Assembly (NCBI GenBank): GCA_003152595.1
Contig: PMAM01000143.1
Span: 14,509-46,893 of the forward strand
From: Acidobacterium sp.
GTDB lineage: Bacteria; Acidobacteriota; Terriglobia; Terriglobales; Acidobacteriaceae
Reading direction: 5' to 3'
Length of the DNA stretch: 32,385 nucleotides
Shown: one piece after another, positions 1 through 6,695 of the stretch
How positions within the stretch are numbered: the stretch's first letter is position 1
Layout of the letters: each line of letters starts with the position of its first letter
Notes under the pieces: generated by a model
What the model was told of the DNA's origin: nothing
Database searches by the model: none
Seen by the model: only the letters and a program-made list of their open reading frames with translations
Program-made: the position numbers and the translations under genes

Positions 1-1085
1 GAGGCCGATCCGGTGGTGACGTCGATCAGCACGCGGCTGACATCCTGGGCGCCGCGTGTCATCTCGCGACGGAGCAGGTCAGGGTCGGCGTCGTAACGTT
101 CGGCTTCGAGGGTGAGCACGCGAATGGGCGGATCGTTGGTGCCGCCGCTGAAGGTGCGCACCACGCCGGGCTTGATTTCGCGAGCGCCAAAGTAAAAGGG
201 CAGCACGCCGAACGAGCAGGTATCGGTGAGCAGGACACGCTCGCCGCGCGCGGCCAGGGCGCGGCCGATCGCGGCAACGAGACTGGTCTTGCCGACGCCG
301 CCAGCGAGAGAAAAGAACGTGAGGACCGGGACCTGGCCTTCCATGCGGGAGGGCTGGAGATCCTCGGGGTTGCGGCCGAAGACGCCGCGCAGCGCAAACC
401 AGCGTGAGGCGACTCGTTCGCGCGACTGCTGCAACGGCTCGCTCGCCGGAGTTTGGAGGGGAGGCGGCGGCATTGCCGGCGCGGATGGCGGAACCTGCGT
501 CACGGGCTGGGGCGGAGGCGAAGCCTGGACTAGGGGCGGAGGTGGAGGCAAAGGCGAAGAGTGGATCACCGGCGGAGGGCCGGTTTCGGCGAGCCATGCG
601 GGGCGCACCTCGGCGCCTTCCAGTTCGGTTGTCAGCTCGACGTCGCGCGGATCGGGCGGTGCCGATTCGCGAAAATAAGGAGCACCACCGAGGCCGTGGC
701 GGGTCGGGACGCTTGTCTCTGGTGCGGGCGGCAATGCGGCCGGCCTGCGCTCCGGTTCTGCCGGGCTCTCCAACCGCCGTTCGAAGGGATTTTCCCAGCG
801 AGCCGGCGCAGCAGCGCCTGCCGCGGCTTGCCGCTCGCTGCCGGGCAGCAGATCTTCCCAACGGGGGCCTTCGCCCAGGGCCGGAGGCGGATTCTGAGCT
901 TCTTCGCGGGCCAGTCGCGCGCGATCTGCCATGGTGCGCTGCCGCATCTGGACCCTCATTTCCTGGCGGGACGCACTGAAGTCCCGGTACTTGGCCCCGT
1001 GCAGGTTCGCCCACGAGTACAGTGTGGCAACGTCGTCGGCCTGCTCGGTTGTGTCGGGGTTCCGGGGAATCTCATCCGGCTTCAT
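1..1085 (-). CDS. bcsQ: BcsQ-like MinD/ParA-family P-loop protein (N-terminal part, cut by window edge)
   Basis: The reverse frame is open from the ATG at 1085 to base 1 with no stop (361 codons visible), so the C-terminus lies outside the window. Residues ~15-50 carry a conserved-looking block (DDVATLYSWANLHGAKYRDF). Residues ~110-225 are a Pro/Ala/Glu-rich linker with a polyproline run near 180. A P-loop domain starts at ~253 with Walker A AGGVGKTS (261-268) and VLLTDTCSFGVLPF after it, as in the MinD/ParA fold of cellulose-secretion BcsQ proteins. The lysine of the classic KGGVGKT signature is Ala here. In cellulose operons BcsQ helps localise and assemble the inner-membrane synthase complex. 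The assignment rests on the P-loop context and my memory of acidobacterial BcsQ; other Bcs genes would be expected beyond the left edge. The chosen ATG has only a weak AGGG upstream. Confidence 0.75.
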   Translation of the reverse strand, partial: MKPDEIPRNPDTTEQADDVATLYSWANLHGAKYRDFSASRQEMRVQMRQRTMADRARLAREEAQNPPPALGEGPRWEDLLPGSERQAAAGAAAPARWENPFERRLESPAEPERRPAALPPAPETSVPTRHGLGGAPYFRESAPPDPRDVELTTELEGAEVRPAWLAETGPPPVIHSSPLPPPPPLVQASPPPQPVTQVPPSAPAMPPPPLQTPASEPLQQSRERVASRWFALRGVFGRNPEDLQPSRMEGQVPVLTFFSLAGGVGKTSLVAAIGRALAARGERVLLTDTCSFGVLPFYFGAREIKPGVVRTFSGGTNDPPIRVLTLEAERYDADPDLLRREMTRGAQDVSRVLIDVTTGSA

Positions 1086-1532
1086 GGCATCATCACCCTG
1101 GGCTTGCAGCAGGACCGCTGCTCTTGATCGACTGTCATGGCGGGAGGCGGGTAGCCGGCTGAAGAAACCCGACTGAAGCCCCACTTCCACGACGCTAAGG
1201 CTTCACTGTTGCGGCTATCTCCCCAACCTGACATGTCTCTCCTGTTGCTGGGGAGTGTTTGCTTTTGCGTTAACCTGACGACTGTCTCGAAACAGCACTC
1301 GAAGTAGAAGTCTAATCAAGTTAACCCTTTAAGCCACCATGGAACCATTCCTCTTCAGTAACTGGAGTACCGTTACGACAGGGGGGTCGAAGTCGAACAG
1401 AGTGTGCCACTCCGGAGGGTTCCGCATGGGGGAGTGGAGTGGCCGGACGGCGCGATCCAGGTCCTCTTGTGCACGAAGGACGGGCGATTGCTGTGCTTAC
1501 ACGAAGCAATCCGCACCCTACTGTTGAGTTCC
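1086..1532. other. Intergenic stretch, no gene recognised
   Basis: This stretch lies between the start of the bcsQ-like gene (minus) and the GNAT remnant (plus). Open frames here have no recognisable domain and no convincing ribosome binding site. It presumably holds the promoter of the bcsQ-like gene, but I cannot point to a confident -35/-10 pair. The bases 1320-1532 are in frame with the GNAT remnant, but their translation does not resemble a GNAT N-terminus. Confidence 0.5.
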
Positions 1533-1893
1533 ATGCGGCTGACTCTGCCGCCGGCTAACGCGAGAGATGTCCTTGAGCTGATGGTCTTCTGCGCGGCGAT
1601 CGATGGGAATCTGGCGCACCGGTTCAGCGAGGGCTACGGGGTTGGGCGGCGGACCGAGAGGGGCGCTCTGGCGGCGATGGAGCACGGCAGCGGGTTCGTC
1701 GGAAGATTTCGGGGCAGGATCGTCGCGTCGCTTACGCTGTCCACGAGGAATCCGTGGGCGATCGACGCCAGATACTTCGATCCGAGCGAGATGCCGCTGT
1801 ATCTGACTTCGATGGCTGTCGATCCACGGCACTGTTGAGAAGGCGTCGGGCGGCTCTGTCTGGATGAGGCGCGGCAGATCGCGACGGAGTGCG
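1533..1893 (+). pseudogene. GNAT-family N-acetyltransferase remnant, interrupted and truncated
   Basis: From the ATG at 1533 the frame reads like the N-terminal two thirds of a small GNAT protein: LPPANARDVLELM at the start, then GFVGRFRGRIVASLTLSTR, NPWAIDARYF, and MPLYLTSMAVDP, which is the usual strand-4 region before the acetyl-CoA loop. An in-frame TGA at 1836-1838 falls where the family has the Q/R-x-x-G-x-G loop. After the stop the same frame still reads EGVGRLCLDEARQIATEC, a normal continuation of the fold, up to the tRNA 3' end at 1894. The expected last third (the region with AIRLDAYDA and FYxKCGF in relatives) is absent. I therefore read this as an inactivated gene: one nonsense change plus loss of the 3' end at the tRNA boundary. 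ORF size and family identity are inference from motifs. Confidence 0.6.
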
Positions 1894-1969
1894 TGGTGAG
1901 CCCGCTGGGACTCGAACCCAGGACCCACGCCTTAAAAGGGCGTTGCTCTACCAACTGAGCTACGAGCTC
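1894..1969 (-). tRNA. tRNA-Lys (anticodon TTT)
   Basis: The reverse strand folds as a canonical 76-nt tRNA. The acceptor stem is GAGCTCG with CGGGCTC (one G-T pair), followed by discriminator A and an encoded CCA (1894-1896). The D arm is GCTC...GAGC with TTGG in its loop. The anticodon stem is ACGCC/GGCGT around loop CTTTTAA, giving anticodon TTT, which reads lysine AAA/AAG codons. The T arm is CTGGG-TTCGAGT-CCCAG. All arms pair, so the gene looks functional. It sits between a decayed GNAT gene at its 3' side and a recombinase remnant 15 bases from its 5' side, typical of a tRNA used as an integration hotspot. Confidence 0.97.
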
Positions 1970-1977
1970 ACTATTGA

Positions 1978-2006
1978 TTCAACTTATTTATATTCAAAAA
2001 GTTGAA
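1978..2006. repeat. Perfect 8-bp inverted repeat between integrase remnant and tRNA-Lys
   Basis: TTCAACTT (1978-1985) and AAGTTGAA (1999-2006) are exact reverse complements separated by 13 AT-rich bases. It overlaps the last codons of the recombinase remnant and lies 9 bases upstream of the tRNA 5' end. It could be a recombinase core-type site, a weak hairpin at the end of the integrase transcript, or part of the tRNA promoter region. There is no T-tract that would make it a clear terminator. Confidence 0.5.
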
Positions 2007-2230
2007 GGCTATCCAGTTTTCTGCTTCTCGTGGCCATTTTGGTGTTGGTAGCCAATTTGTAGCCACTTTGTACGGAACTCGACCTCGGACGAACCAAGGT
2101 CTCCAGCGCCTGCAACTTGTGCGTCGGCGCGAGATGGGCATACCGAGTGGTCATAGCGATCATGTTATGTCCCATGAAGTTCCTGCACTGTTTTTAAGTC
2201 TACCCCAGCCATCACCAGGCGGCTAGCGAA
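1984..2230 (-). pseudogene. Tyrosine recombinase (phage-type integrase) C-terminal remnant, frameshifted
   Basis: Reading the reverse strand from 2230 gives FASRLVMAGVDLKTVQEL, then a single extra C at 2176, then MGHNMIAMTTRYAHLAP and a basic tail ending at the stop at 1984. These are the C-terminal boxes of XerC/phage integrases: the segment after HxLRH, the LMGH box with its conserved His, and the nucleophile Tyr in TRYAHL. The preceding HTLRH box is not on this strand; it is next door on the plus strand (see the 2233-2277 entry). With no N-terminal part, a frameshift and a strand break, this cannot be an active enzyme. The link to the adjacent tRNA-Lys suggests a relic of an integrated element. 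Confidence 0.8.
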
Positions 2231-2232
2231 GG

Positions 2233-2277
2233 ATCAAAGCCAGGATCGAGGGCGTCACCTGGCACACGCTGCGGCAT
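2233..2277 (+). pseudogene. Inverted integrase fragment carrying the HxLRH box
   Basis: The plus strand reads IKARIEGVTWHTLRH over these 45 bases, the box II motif of tyrosine recombinases with the conserved His and catalytic Arg. In an intact gene this block would sit directly before the FASRL block, which instead begins at 2230 on the opposite strand. The two pieces abut within 3 bases but in opposite orientation, so a small inversion or a rejoining event split the gene exactly between the two boxes. Beyond 2277 neither strand continues as integrase. Confidence 0.65.
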
Positions 2278-2280
2278 GAA

Positions 2281-2514
2281 GCGCCGTGGCAAACCACTCG
2301 CCACCATCACGTAGCTCCCGCCTTCCCGGCGGCCCAGGCCTCGCGGCGTATCCTTTCCAGCAGGTGCGCAGGCAGCCTGCATTCCGGCGCAGTGGCCGCG
2401 AAGGCGGGAATTGGGGACCCAGTTCCGGTGAGACTGCATGACTTCGATGAACCAGGTTTCGAGCTTCGGGGCCTCAGAGAAGCGAAGAACAGTCCGCCAA
2501 ATCGATTGTTTTGC
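2281..2514. other. Unassigned stretch within the decayed island
   Basis: The open frames here (for example reverse-strand frames through 2307-2439) have no recognisable family signature. The base composition is like the host. Nothing I can name. Confidence 0.4.
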
Positions 2515-2689
2515 AGGGAGACTCGACTGTCAGGCAGCGGCAGCTTTCGCAGCGTACCCGAACTGGTGGCCCGCATCAACCAGTTCGTTCAGCATTACAA
2601 CCTTAACTGCCGCCCCTTCGCCTGGACCGCTGCTGTATTCCATCCTGGAGAACCTTGCCCGACTTTGTTCATGTATTTCCGGGGCACAA
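2515..2689 (+). pseudogene. IS630-type transposase C-terminal remnant
   Basis: The frame at 2542-2631 reads SFRSVPELVARINQFVQHYN followed by NCRPFAWTA, the standard C-terminus of IS630-family DDE transposases (pattern F-x-S-v-x-e-L-x-x-x-I-x-x-F-i-x-x-Y-N, then PF-x-W-T). At about 2627 the homology jumps one frame to PLLYSILENLARLCSCISG, which completes the usual tail. The catalytic DDE region is missing and there is a frameshift, so this is a dead fragment. I did not find convincing terminal inverted repeats or a TA duplication. It marks past transposition in the same scar as the integrase pieces. Confidence 0.65.
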
Positions 2690-2790
2690 CGCCAGCCAGG
2701 CTGTGGGCCCCCTTGCGAGCTGGAGGCTCGCTCTGATCGCGGACCCCGGCAACGGCGCAAAAGAAGCATCCCTGCAAACGCAAGCCACGT

Positions 2791-5700
2791 TCAGTAATAG
2801 ATTTTTACGGCCAGCTGCAGGAGACGGGGTGGGAGCGCACCGGTTAGGTATCCGAAGGTCGGCGTGCCCATAATGGTCGAATTGATGGAGTTCTGTGGCC
2901 CAGGAGCTGCGAATTGGAAGTTCGGGTGATTGAATGTATTGAAAGCCTCGGCCCGTAACTCAATGTGGCGCGCTTCGCCGAGTGGAATTTTTTTCAGCAA
3001 GGCGAAGTCTACGTTCTTTTCATTCGGCCCTTCGAGACTGTTCATACTGACGTCGCCGGTAGAACCGAGGGCCGGATTTTGAAAGGCGCAGGTATTGAAA
3101 AATGTGCCGGGAACGCAAGGCTTCGATGTGGCTTTGATACCGGGGACGAAGTCGGGACGCTGCTGACCGTCGGAGTTGGCGAAGTTCGCGTTGCCATCGG
3201 TGACTGTGAACCAGGTGCCGGACGAAAGGGTGACGATGCCGGACCAGTTCCAGTCTCCGATGATGTGGTCAACGACCGCGTTGTGGGTAGCGAGGCGGTG
3301 ACCGGTACCGAAGGGCAGATCATAGAGGTAACTCGCCACGAAGTGATTCCGCACATCGAAATCGAGGGGCCCATATTCCTGATTCGGGTAGCGGCTATTG
3401 CGAAAGCCGTCGTTATTCTGCGATCCAAGATCGGCGCTGCTGGCGTTTCCGAGCGACTTGCTGTAGGTGTAGTTGACGATGAATTCGAGCCCGCGATTAA
3501 GTCTCTGCTGGAAGGAAGTCTGAAGGCCGTTATAGTTCGACGATCCTGCAGACTTGAGATAGCCGATCGCGGCATCCACGTAGGGGAAAGGACGACGCGG
3601 GGCGGTAGGAGCGGAGGGATCAGCGGTCGGCTGGGCCTGGTTTCCGTTCAGGTAGATGTAGGAACGGTCGCTTTTGGAGCCGACATAGGCTACTTCGAGC
3701 ACCGTCTTATCCGCCAGCTGATACTGCGTGTCCAGGTGCCATTGCAGCACATAAGGCATGCGAAGGTTCAGCTGCAGGGCGAAAAGAGTGGGCGTGTTGG
3801 GATCGGTGAGCGAGTTCGCAGGAAAACCCTGGGAAAGCACGCTGATGCCGGGGACAGAACAATCTTCGGCGGCCGGAGAATACGATGGCAGGCCGCAAGG
3901 GGCGGCAAATGTCTGGCTGATGAAATAGGGGGGATTGAAGCCAGGGCTGGGATTGCTGTAGGGGCCGGCCTCATCGCCGTTGAAGAAGACGCCGAAGGCA
4001 CTCTGCACAGCCAGATGTTTGGCGGCATTCCAGGCCAGTCCAGCGCGTGGACCGAAGTCCTTGTAGTCCGATGAGATGAGCGCATTGGAAGCGTTGTGAT
4101 TCACGGGCAAGGTCGCGGCCAGGGTGGGGGTAAGGCTCACATTGCTGTCGCGTGGAATGTCGAGATTGCCGGTGACGGGATTGAAGTTTGCCTGGGCATT
4201 GTTTTTGGAATACACGGGAGAGAAGAACTCATAGCGCAGTCCCAGATTCAAAGTGAGCTGAGGCAGGACACGCCAGTCGTCCTGGGCGAAGAGCGCCCAG
4301 GTGTGGCGGTAATAATCGATATTGTTCAGGTTGTTGATATTGCCGCCATCGGGTTGGCCGGTGAGCAGGGTTGCAAGGCTGTAGCCCCCTGTTCCGGGAT
4401 CACCCGCATTGTCGGTGTAGACGTGGGTGAAGCTCATGGTGCCGCGAGGATCGGCGGGCTCATAGATGGAGAAATGCTCGGGGCGAACTTCTCCGCCGAG
4501 CTTCCAGGCGTGATGGCCGGCGATGAGAGTGAACGTATCGGATACCTGAAATGTGGTTTGCCGTTCGATGGCGGGGAGAAATGTGGGACTGCCGAGATTG
4601 GAGGCATCGCTGAAGACCAGCTGCGGCAACCCACCATTGTTGGTTCCGGCCACATAGGGAACGCCGGAAAATCCCACGGTAGCGGAGATGTTCTGGTTAT
4701 AGTTGGCCTGATAGCGGCTGGTCTTGATCCAGTTAGCGCCCACGCGAAATTCGTTCACGTTGTGCGCGGAGAAGACGTGAACTTCGTTGGCGGCGCCGCT
4801 GTAGGCGGTGATCTGCTGAATGCCGTCGAAAAATCCTCCGCCGTCGGCGTATCCAGGAAATGGCGAACCGATGTTTTCAGGCGTATTGCTGGTGCTGAAG
4901 CGATAGAAGGCGTTGTCGTGCTGGGACCAGACCTGATCGATGCGGACATCGCCCTGGTCGGCTGTTTGGGTGGTTACAGGATCGGACAGATAGTTATAGC
5001 CGACCCCGGCAGCATTGGGTGAGGGAAAGAGGTTGATCAACTTGCTGCCGAGGGAATCGATTTTTGAGGCCGGGATGATATTACTGGGCGCACCGTTGGC
5101 ATAGCCGAACGGAACTCCGCAAAAGCCGCCAGCGGTGGCCTGAGTCTGGGTGGTATCGAAGATCTCACCCTGATAGGTCTGGACGCCGTTACAGTCGGCA
5201 ACACCTGTGGGAGAGGTCAGATCGAGCAGGCTGGAAAAGTCGCCGGTTCTCTGGGCCGCCGTGGGTACGACGGATGTGATGGTTTGCGCCTGGCTGATGC
5301 GTAGTCCCTCGTAATCGACAAAGAACAGCAGTTTGTCGCGGATAATTCGGCCGCCCAGCGATGCACCGAACTGATTCTGGTGATACGGCTGACGAGCGGT
5401 ATCGAAGTAGTTCATCGCATCCATATTCTGGTTGCGCAGGAACTCATAGACGGTGCCGTGGAAGTTGTTGGTGCCGCCTTTGGTTGTGGCATTGACGATG
5501 GCGCCGGTGGATCTGCCGAACTCAGCGTCGTAGTTCCCGGTTTCGACTTTGAACTCCTGCAGGGCGTCAGGAGGAGGCATGACGACATAGTTGGCTTCGT
5601 TGAGCAGGTCGGGCAGGTTGGAATTGTTATCGACCCCATCGAGGAGAAAGTTGTTATCGAGGGAACGCGATCCGCTGGCGCTGAAGCCGAACCCGCCGCT

Positions 5701-6222
5701 GTCGCGAGCTCCGGGCTCACTGGTGGTAACACCGACGCTGAGCTGAGCGAGCTGAACAGGGTTACGGCCATTCAGGGGAAAGCCGACCATGGAGGCGCTG
5801 TCGATGACCTGCCCGGTTTCGGAGGAGTCGGTTTCCAGCAGAGGAGCGGCCCCCTGTACTTCAACCTTTTCGCTTACCTGACCCACCTGGAGGGTGACGT
5901 CGGCACGCTGGCGCTGTTGCACATCGAGCGTGATGGGGCCGACGACCGCCTGCTTGAAACCCTGGGCGGAAATAGTAAGTGTGTAGGTGCCGATGCGCAC
6001 CGGGCTGATGGCCCAGGCACCCGACTGATCGCTTCGCGCGCGGTAAGTGAGGTTGGTTGCGCTGTTGACGGCCAAAATCTGAGCATTGGGGACGACCGCA
6101 CCGGACGTATCGACGACGAGTCCTTCCAGCGAGGCGGCATCGCGTTGGGCAGAGAGGGGACAGACGGACGCTGCGAGCAGCGCCAGGAAGGCAATTCGCC
6201 GTTTAGCAAGAGCAATCGACAT
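2791..6222 (-). CDS. Oar-like TonB-dependent outer-membrane receptor with carboxypeptidase-regulatory N-terminus (locus 1)
   Basis: A protein of 1143 residues. The ATG at 6222 is preferred over an in-frame start 12 codons upstream, because it has a GGAGGAGG ribosome binding site about 8 bases upstream and begins a clear signal peptide ending near PLSAQ. Residues ~28-105 form a CarboxypepD_reg-like beta-sandwich (EGLVVDTSGAVVPNA..., IGTYTLTISAQGF). A plug region follows, with FPLNGRNPVQLAQLSVGV, GSRSLDNNFLLDGVDNN and ATTKGGTNNFHGTVYEFLRN. The remainder is an aromatic, Asn/Gly-rich beta-barrel ending in VKIYY. In Acidobacteria such proteins are thought to bring bulky ligands across the outer membrane using TonB energy. 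There is no SusD-like partner. It is divergent from the agaS-like gene, so its ligand may be the glycan whose sugars are used by locus 1; that is inference. Confidence 0.9.
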   Translation of the reverse strand: MSIALAKRRIAFLALLAASVCPLSAQRDAASLEGLVVDTSGAVVPNAQILAVNSATNLTYRARSDQSGAWAISPVRIGTYTLTISAQGFKQAVVGPITLDVQQRQRADVTLQVGQVSEKVEVQGAAPLLETDSSETGQVIDSASMVGFPLNGRNPVQLAQLSVGVTTSEPGARDSGGFGFSASGSRSLDNNFLLDGVDNNSNLPDLLNEANYVVMPPPDALQEFKVETGNYDAEFGRSTGAIVNATTKGGTNNFHGTVYEFLRNQNMDAMNYFDTARQPYHQNQFGASLGGRIIRDKLLFFVDYEGLRISQAQTITSVVPTAAQRTGDFSSLLDLTSPTGVADCNGVQTYQGEIFDTTQTQATAGGFCGVPFGYANGAPSNIIPASKIDSLGSKLINLFPSPNAAGVGYNYLSDPVTTQTADQGDVRIDQVWSQHDNAFYRFSTSNTPENIGSPFPGYADGGGFFDGIQQITAYSGAANEVHVFSAHNVNEFRVGANWIKTSRYQANYNQNISATVGFSGVPYVAGTNNGGLPQLVFSDASNLGSPTFLPAIERQTTFQVSDTFTLIAGHHAWKLGGEVRPEHFSIYEPADPRGTMSFTHVYTDNAGDPGTGGYSLATLLTGQPDGGNINNLNNIDYYRHTWALFAQDDWRVLPQLTLNLGLRYEFFSPVYSKNNAQANFNPVTGNLDIPRDSNVSLTPTLAATLPVNHNASNALISSDYKDFGPRAGLAWNAAKHLAVQSAFGVFFNGDEAGPYSNPSPGFNPPYFISQTFAAPCGLPSYSPAAEDCSVPGISVLSQGFPANSLTDPNTPTLFALQLNLRMPYVLQWHLDTQYQLADKTVLEVAYVGSKSDRSYIYLNGNQAQPTADPSAPTAPRRPFPYVDAAIGYLKSAGSSNYNGLQTSFQQRLNRGLEFIVNYTYSKSLGNASSADLGSQNNDGFRNSRYPNQEYGPLDFDVRNHFVASYLYDLPFGTGHRLATHNAVVDHIIGDWNWSGIVTLSSGTWFTVTDGNANFANSDGQQRPDFVPGIKATSKPCVPGTFFNTCAFQNPALGSTGDVSMNSLEGPNEKNVDFALLKKIPLGEARHIELRAEAFNTFNHPNFQFAAPGPQNSINSTIMGTPTFGYLTGALPPRLLQLAVKIYY

Positions 6223-6365
6223 CTGAGAGAGCCTCCTCCATGCAGTTCTGTCGGCCACACGAGACGATCAGTGATTGACTCACACCCCAAAGCCGGCAGG
6301 TTTCTTCCCGCGGGTGAAGCGGGAACGAACGGAAGAATATGACTGCAGAGCAAGAACCGAATCAG

Positions 6366-6385
6366 CCCCGGGGAGAAGAGCGGGG
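6366..6385. repeat. GC-rich hairpin in the probable 5' leader of the receptor gene
   Basis: CCCCG (6366-6370) and CGGGG (6381-6385) are exact complements around a 10-base loop. It lies about 145 bases upstream of the receptor start on the reverse strand, in the region that should contain its leader or promoter. Its function is unknown. Confidence 0.35.
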
Positions 6386-6397
6386 TCTATCGTTTAT

Positions 6398-6605
6398 TTA
6401 CGAAAAATTACGCCGGTTCAGCAGAATTGTCAATGATGTTTTGATTTACGGAGGGAACCGATCCTATTCGTAACCTCATATAATTTAGGCTAAAATTAAC
6501 AAAATACATACGCTTACGAGAGTCCATATTCCCTATTTTCGATTGCACTCGCTGCATGACTCTTTCCAAATTGACGATTACGAAAGCTGGATGTAGTCTT
6601 ACGAA
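6398..6605. promoter_or_regulatory. Cluster of TTACGAA operator-like elements in the receptor/agaS divergent region
   Basis: Exact TTACGAA occurs at 6398-6404, 6578-6584 and 6599-6605, and its reverse complement at 6467-6473. One-base variants are TTACGCC at 6408-6414 and TTACGAG at 6514-6520. Four exact 7-mers in about 210 bases is far more than expected by chance. The last two are 21 bases apart (two helical turns) and overlap the candidate promoter of the agaS-like gene. The likely reader is a locus regulator such as the DeoR protein at 8213, but that is inference. Confidence 0.5.
6571..6599 (+). promoter_or_regulatory. Candidate sigma-70 promoter of the agaS-like gene
   Basis: TTGACG (6571-6576), a 17-base spacer, then TAGTCT (6594-6599) matches the -35/-10 pattern at five and three of six positions. 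A TTACGAA element sits inside the spacer and another at the end of the -10, where a bound repressor would block RNA polymerase. Predicted transcription starts near 6606, leaving a leader of about 90 bases before the ATG at 6696. Confidence 0.45.
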
Positions 6606-6638
6606 TGGTTTCTATTTTCTGGAGTATTCCTCGATTTT

Positions 6639-6672
6639 CCTGCCGTGCAGGAGTTGGTTCTCCTGGGGAGAA
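6639..6672 (+). promoter_or_regulatory. Overlapping, mutually exclusive hairpins in the agaS leader
   Basis: Hairpin A pairs CCTGC (6639-6643) with GCAGG (6647-6651). Hairpin B pairs CAGGAG (6648-6653) with CTCCTG (6660-6665). Hairpin C pairs TTCTCC (6658-6663) with GGAGAA (6667-6672). B shares bases with both A and C, so either B forms or A plus C form. The element lies 24 bases before the preferred ATG, close to its ribosome binding site GGAG at 6687-6690. The layout resembles a small RNA switch or attenuator, but no function is proven. Confidence 0.4.
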
Positions 6673-6695
6673 AGAGGAAAGCCGATGGAGTTTGC

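Noticed and set aside
79-1014. 311-codon reverse frame overlapping the bcsQ-like gene
   Set aside because: Arg/Pro-rich shadow; the neighbouring frame gives a P-loop protein and continues through the window edge.
1082-1138. 18-codon reverse-strand frame whose stop overlaps the bcsQ-like start as ATGA
   Set aside because: No ribosome binding site precedes its ATG and the peptide (MTVDQEQRSCCKPRVMMP) has no recognisable feature; probably chance.
1213-1253. Possible hairpin with CCCCA/TGGGG arms upstream of the bcsQ-like gene
   Set aside because: Only five pairs across a long loop and no T-tract; not a credible terminator.
4096-5022. Long forward frame inside the locus 1 receptor gene
   Set aside because: It is the complement of a confident receptor reading frame with signal peptide, plug and barrel motifs; no family signature of its own.
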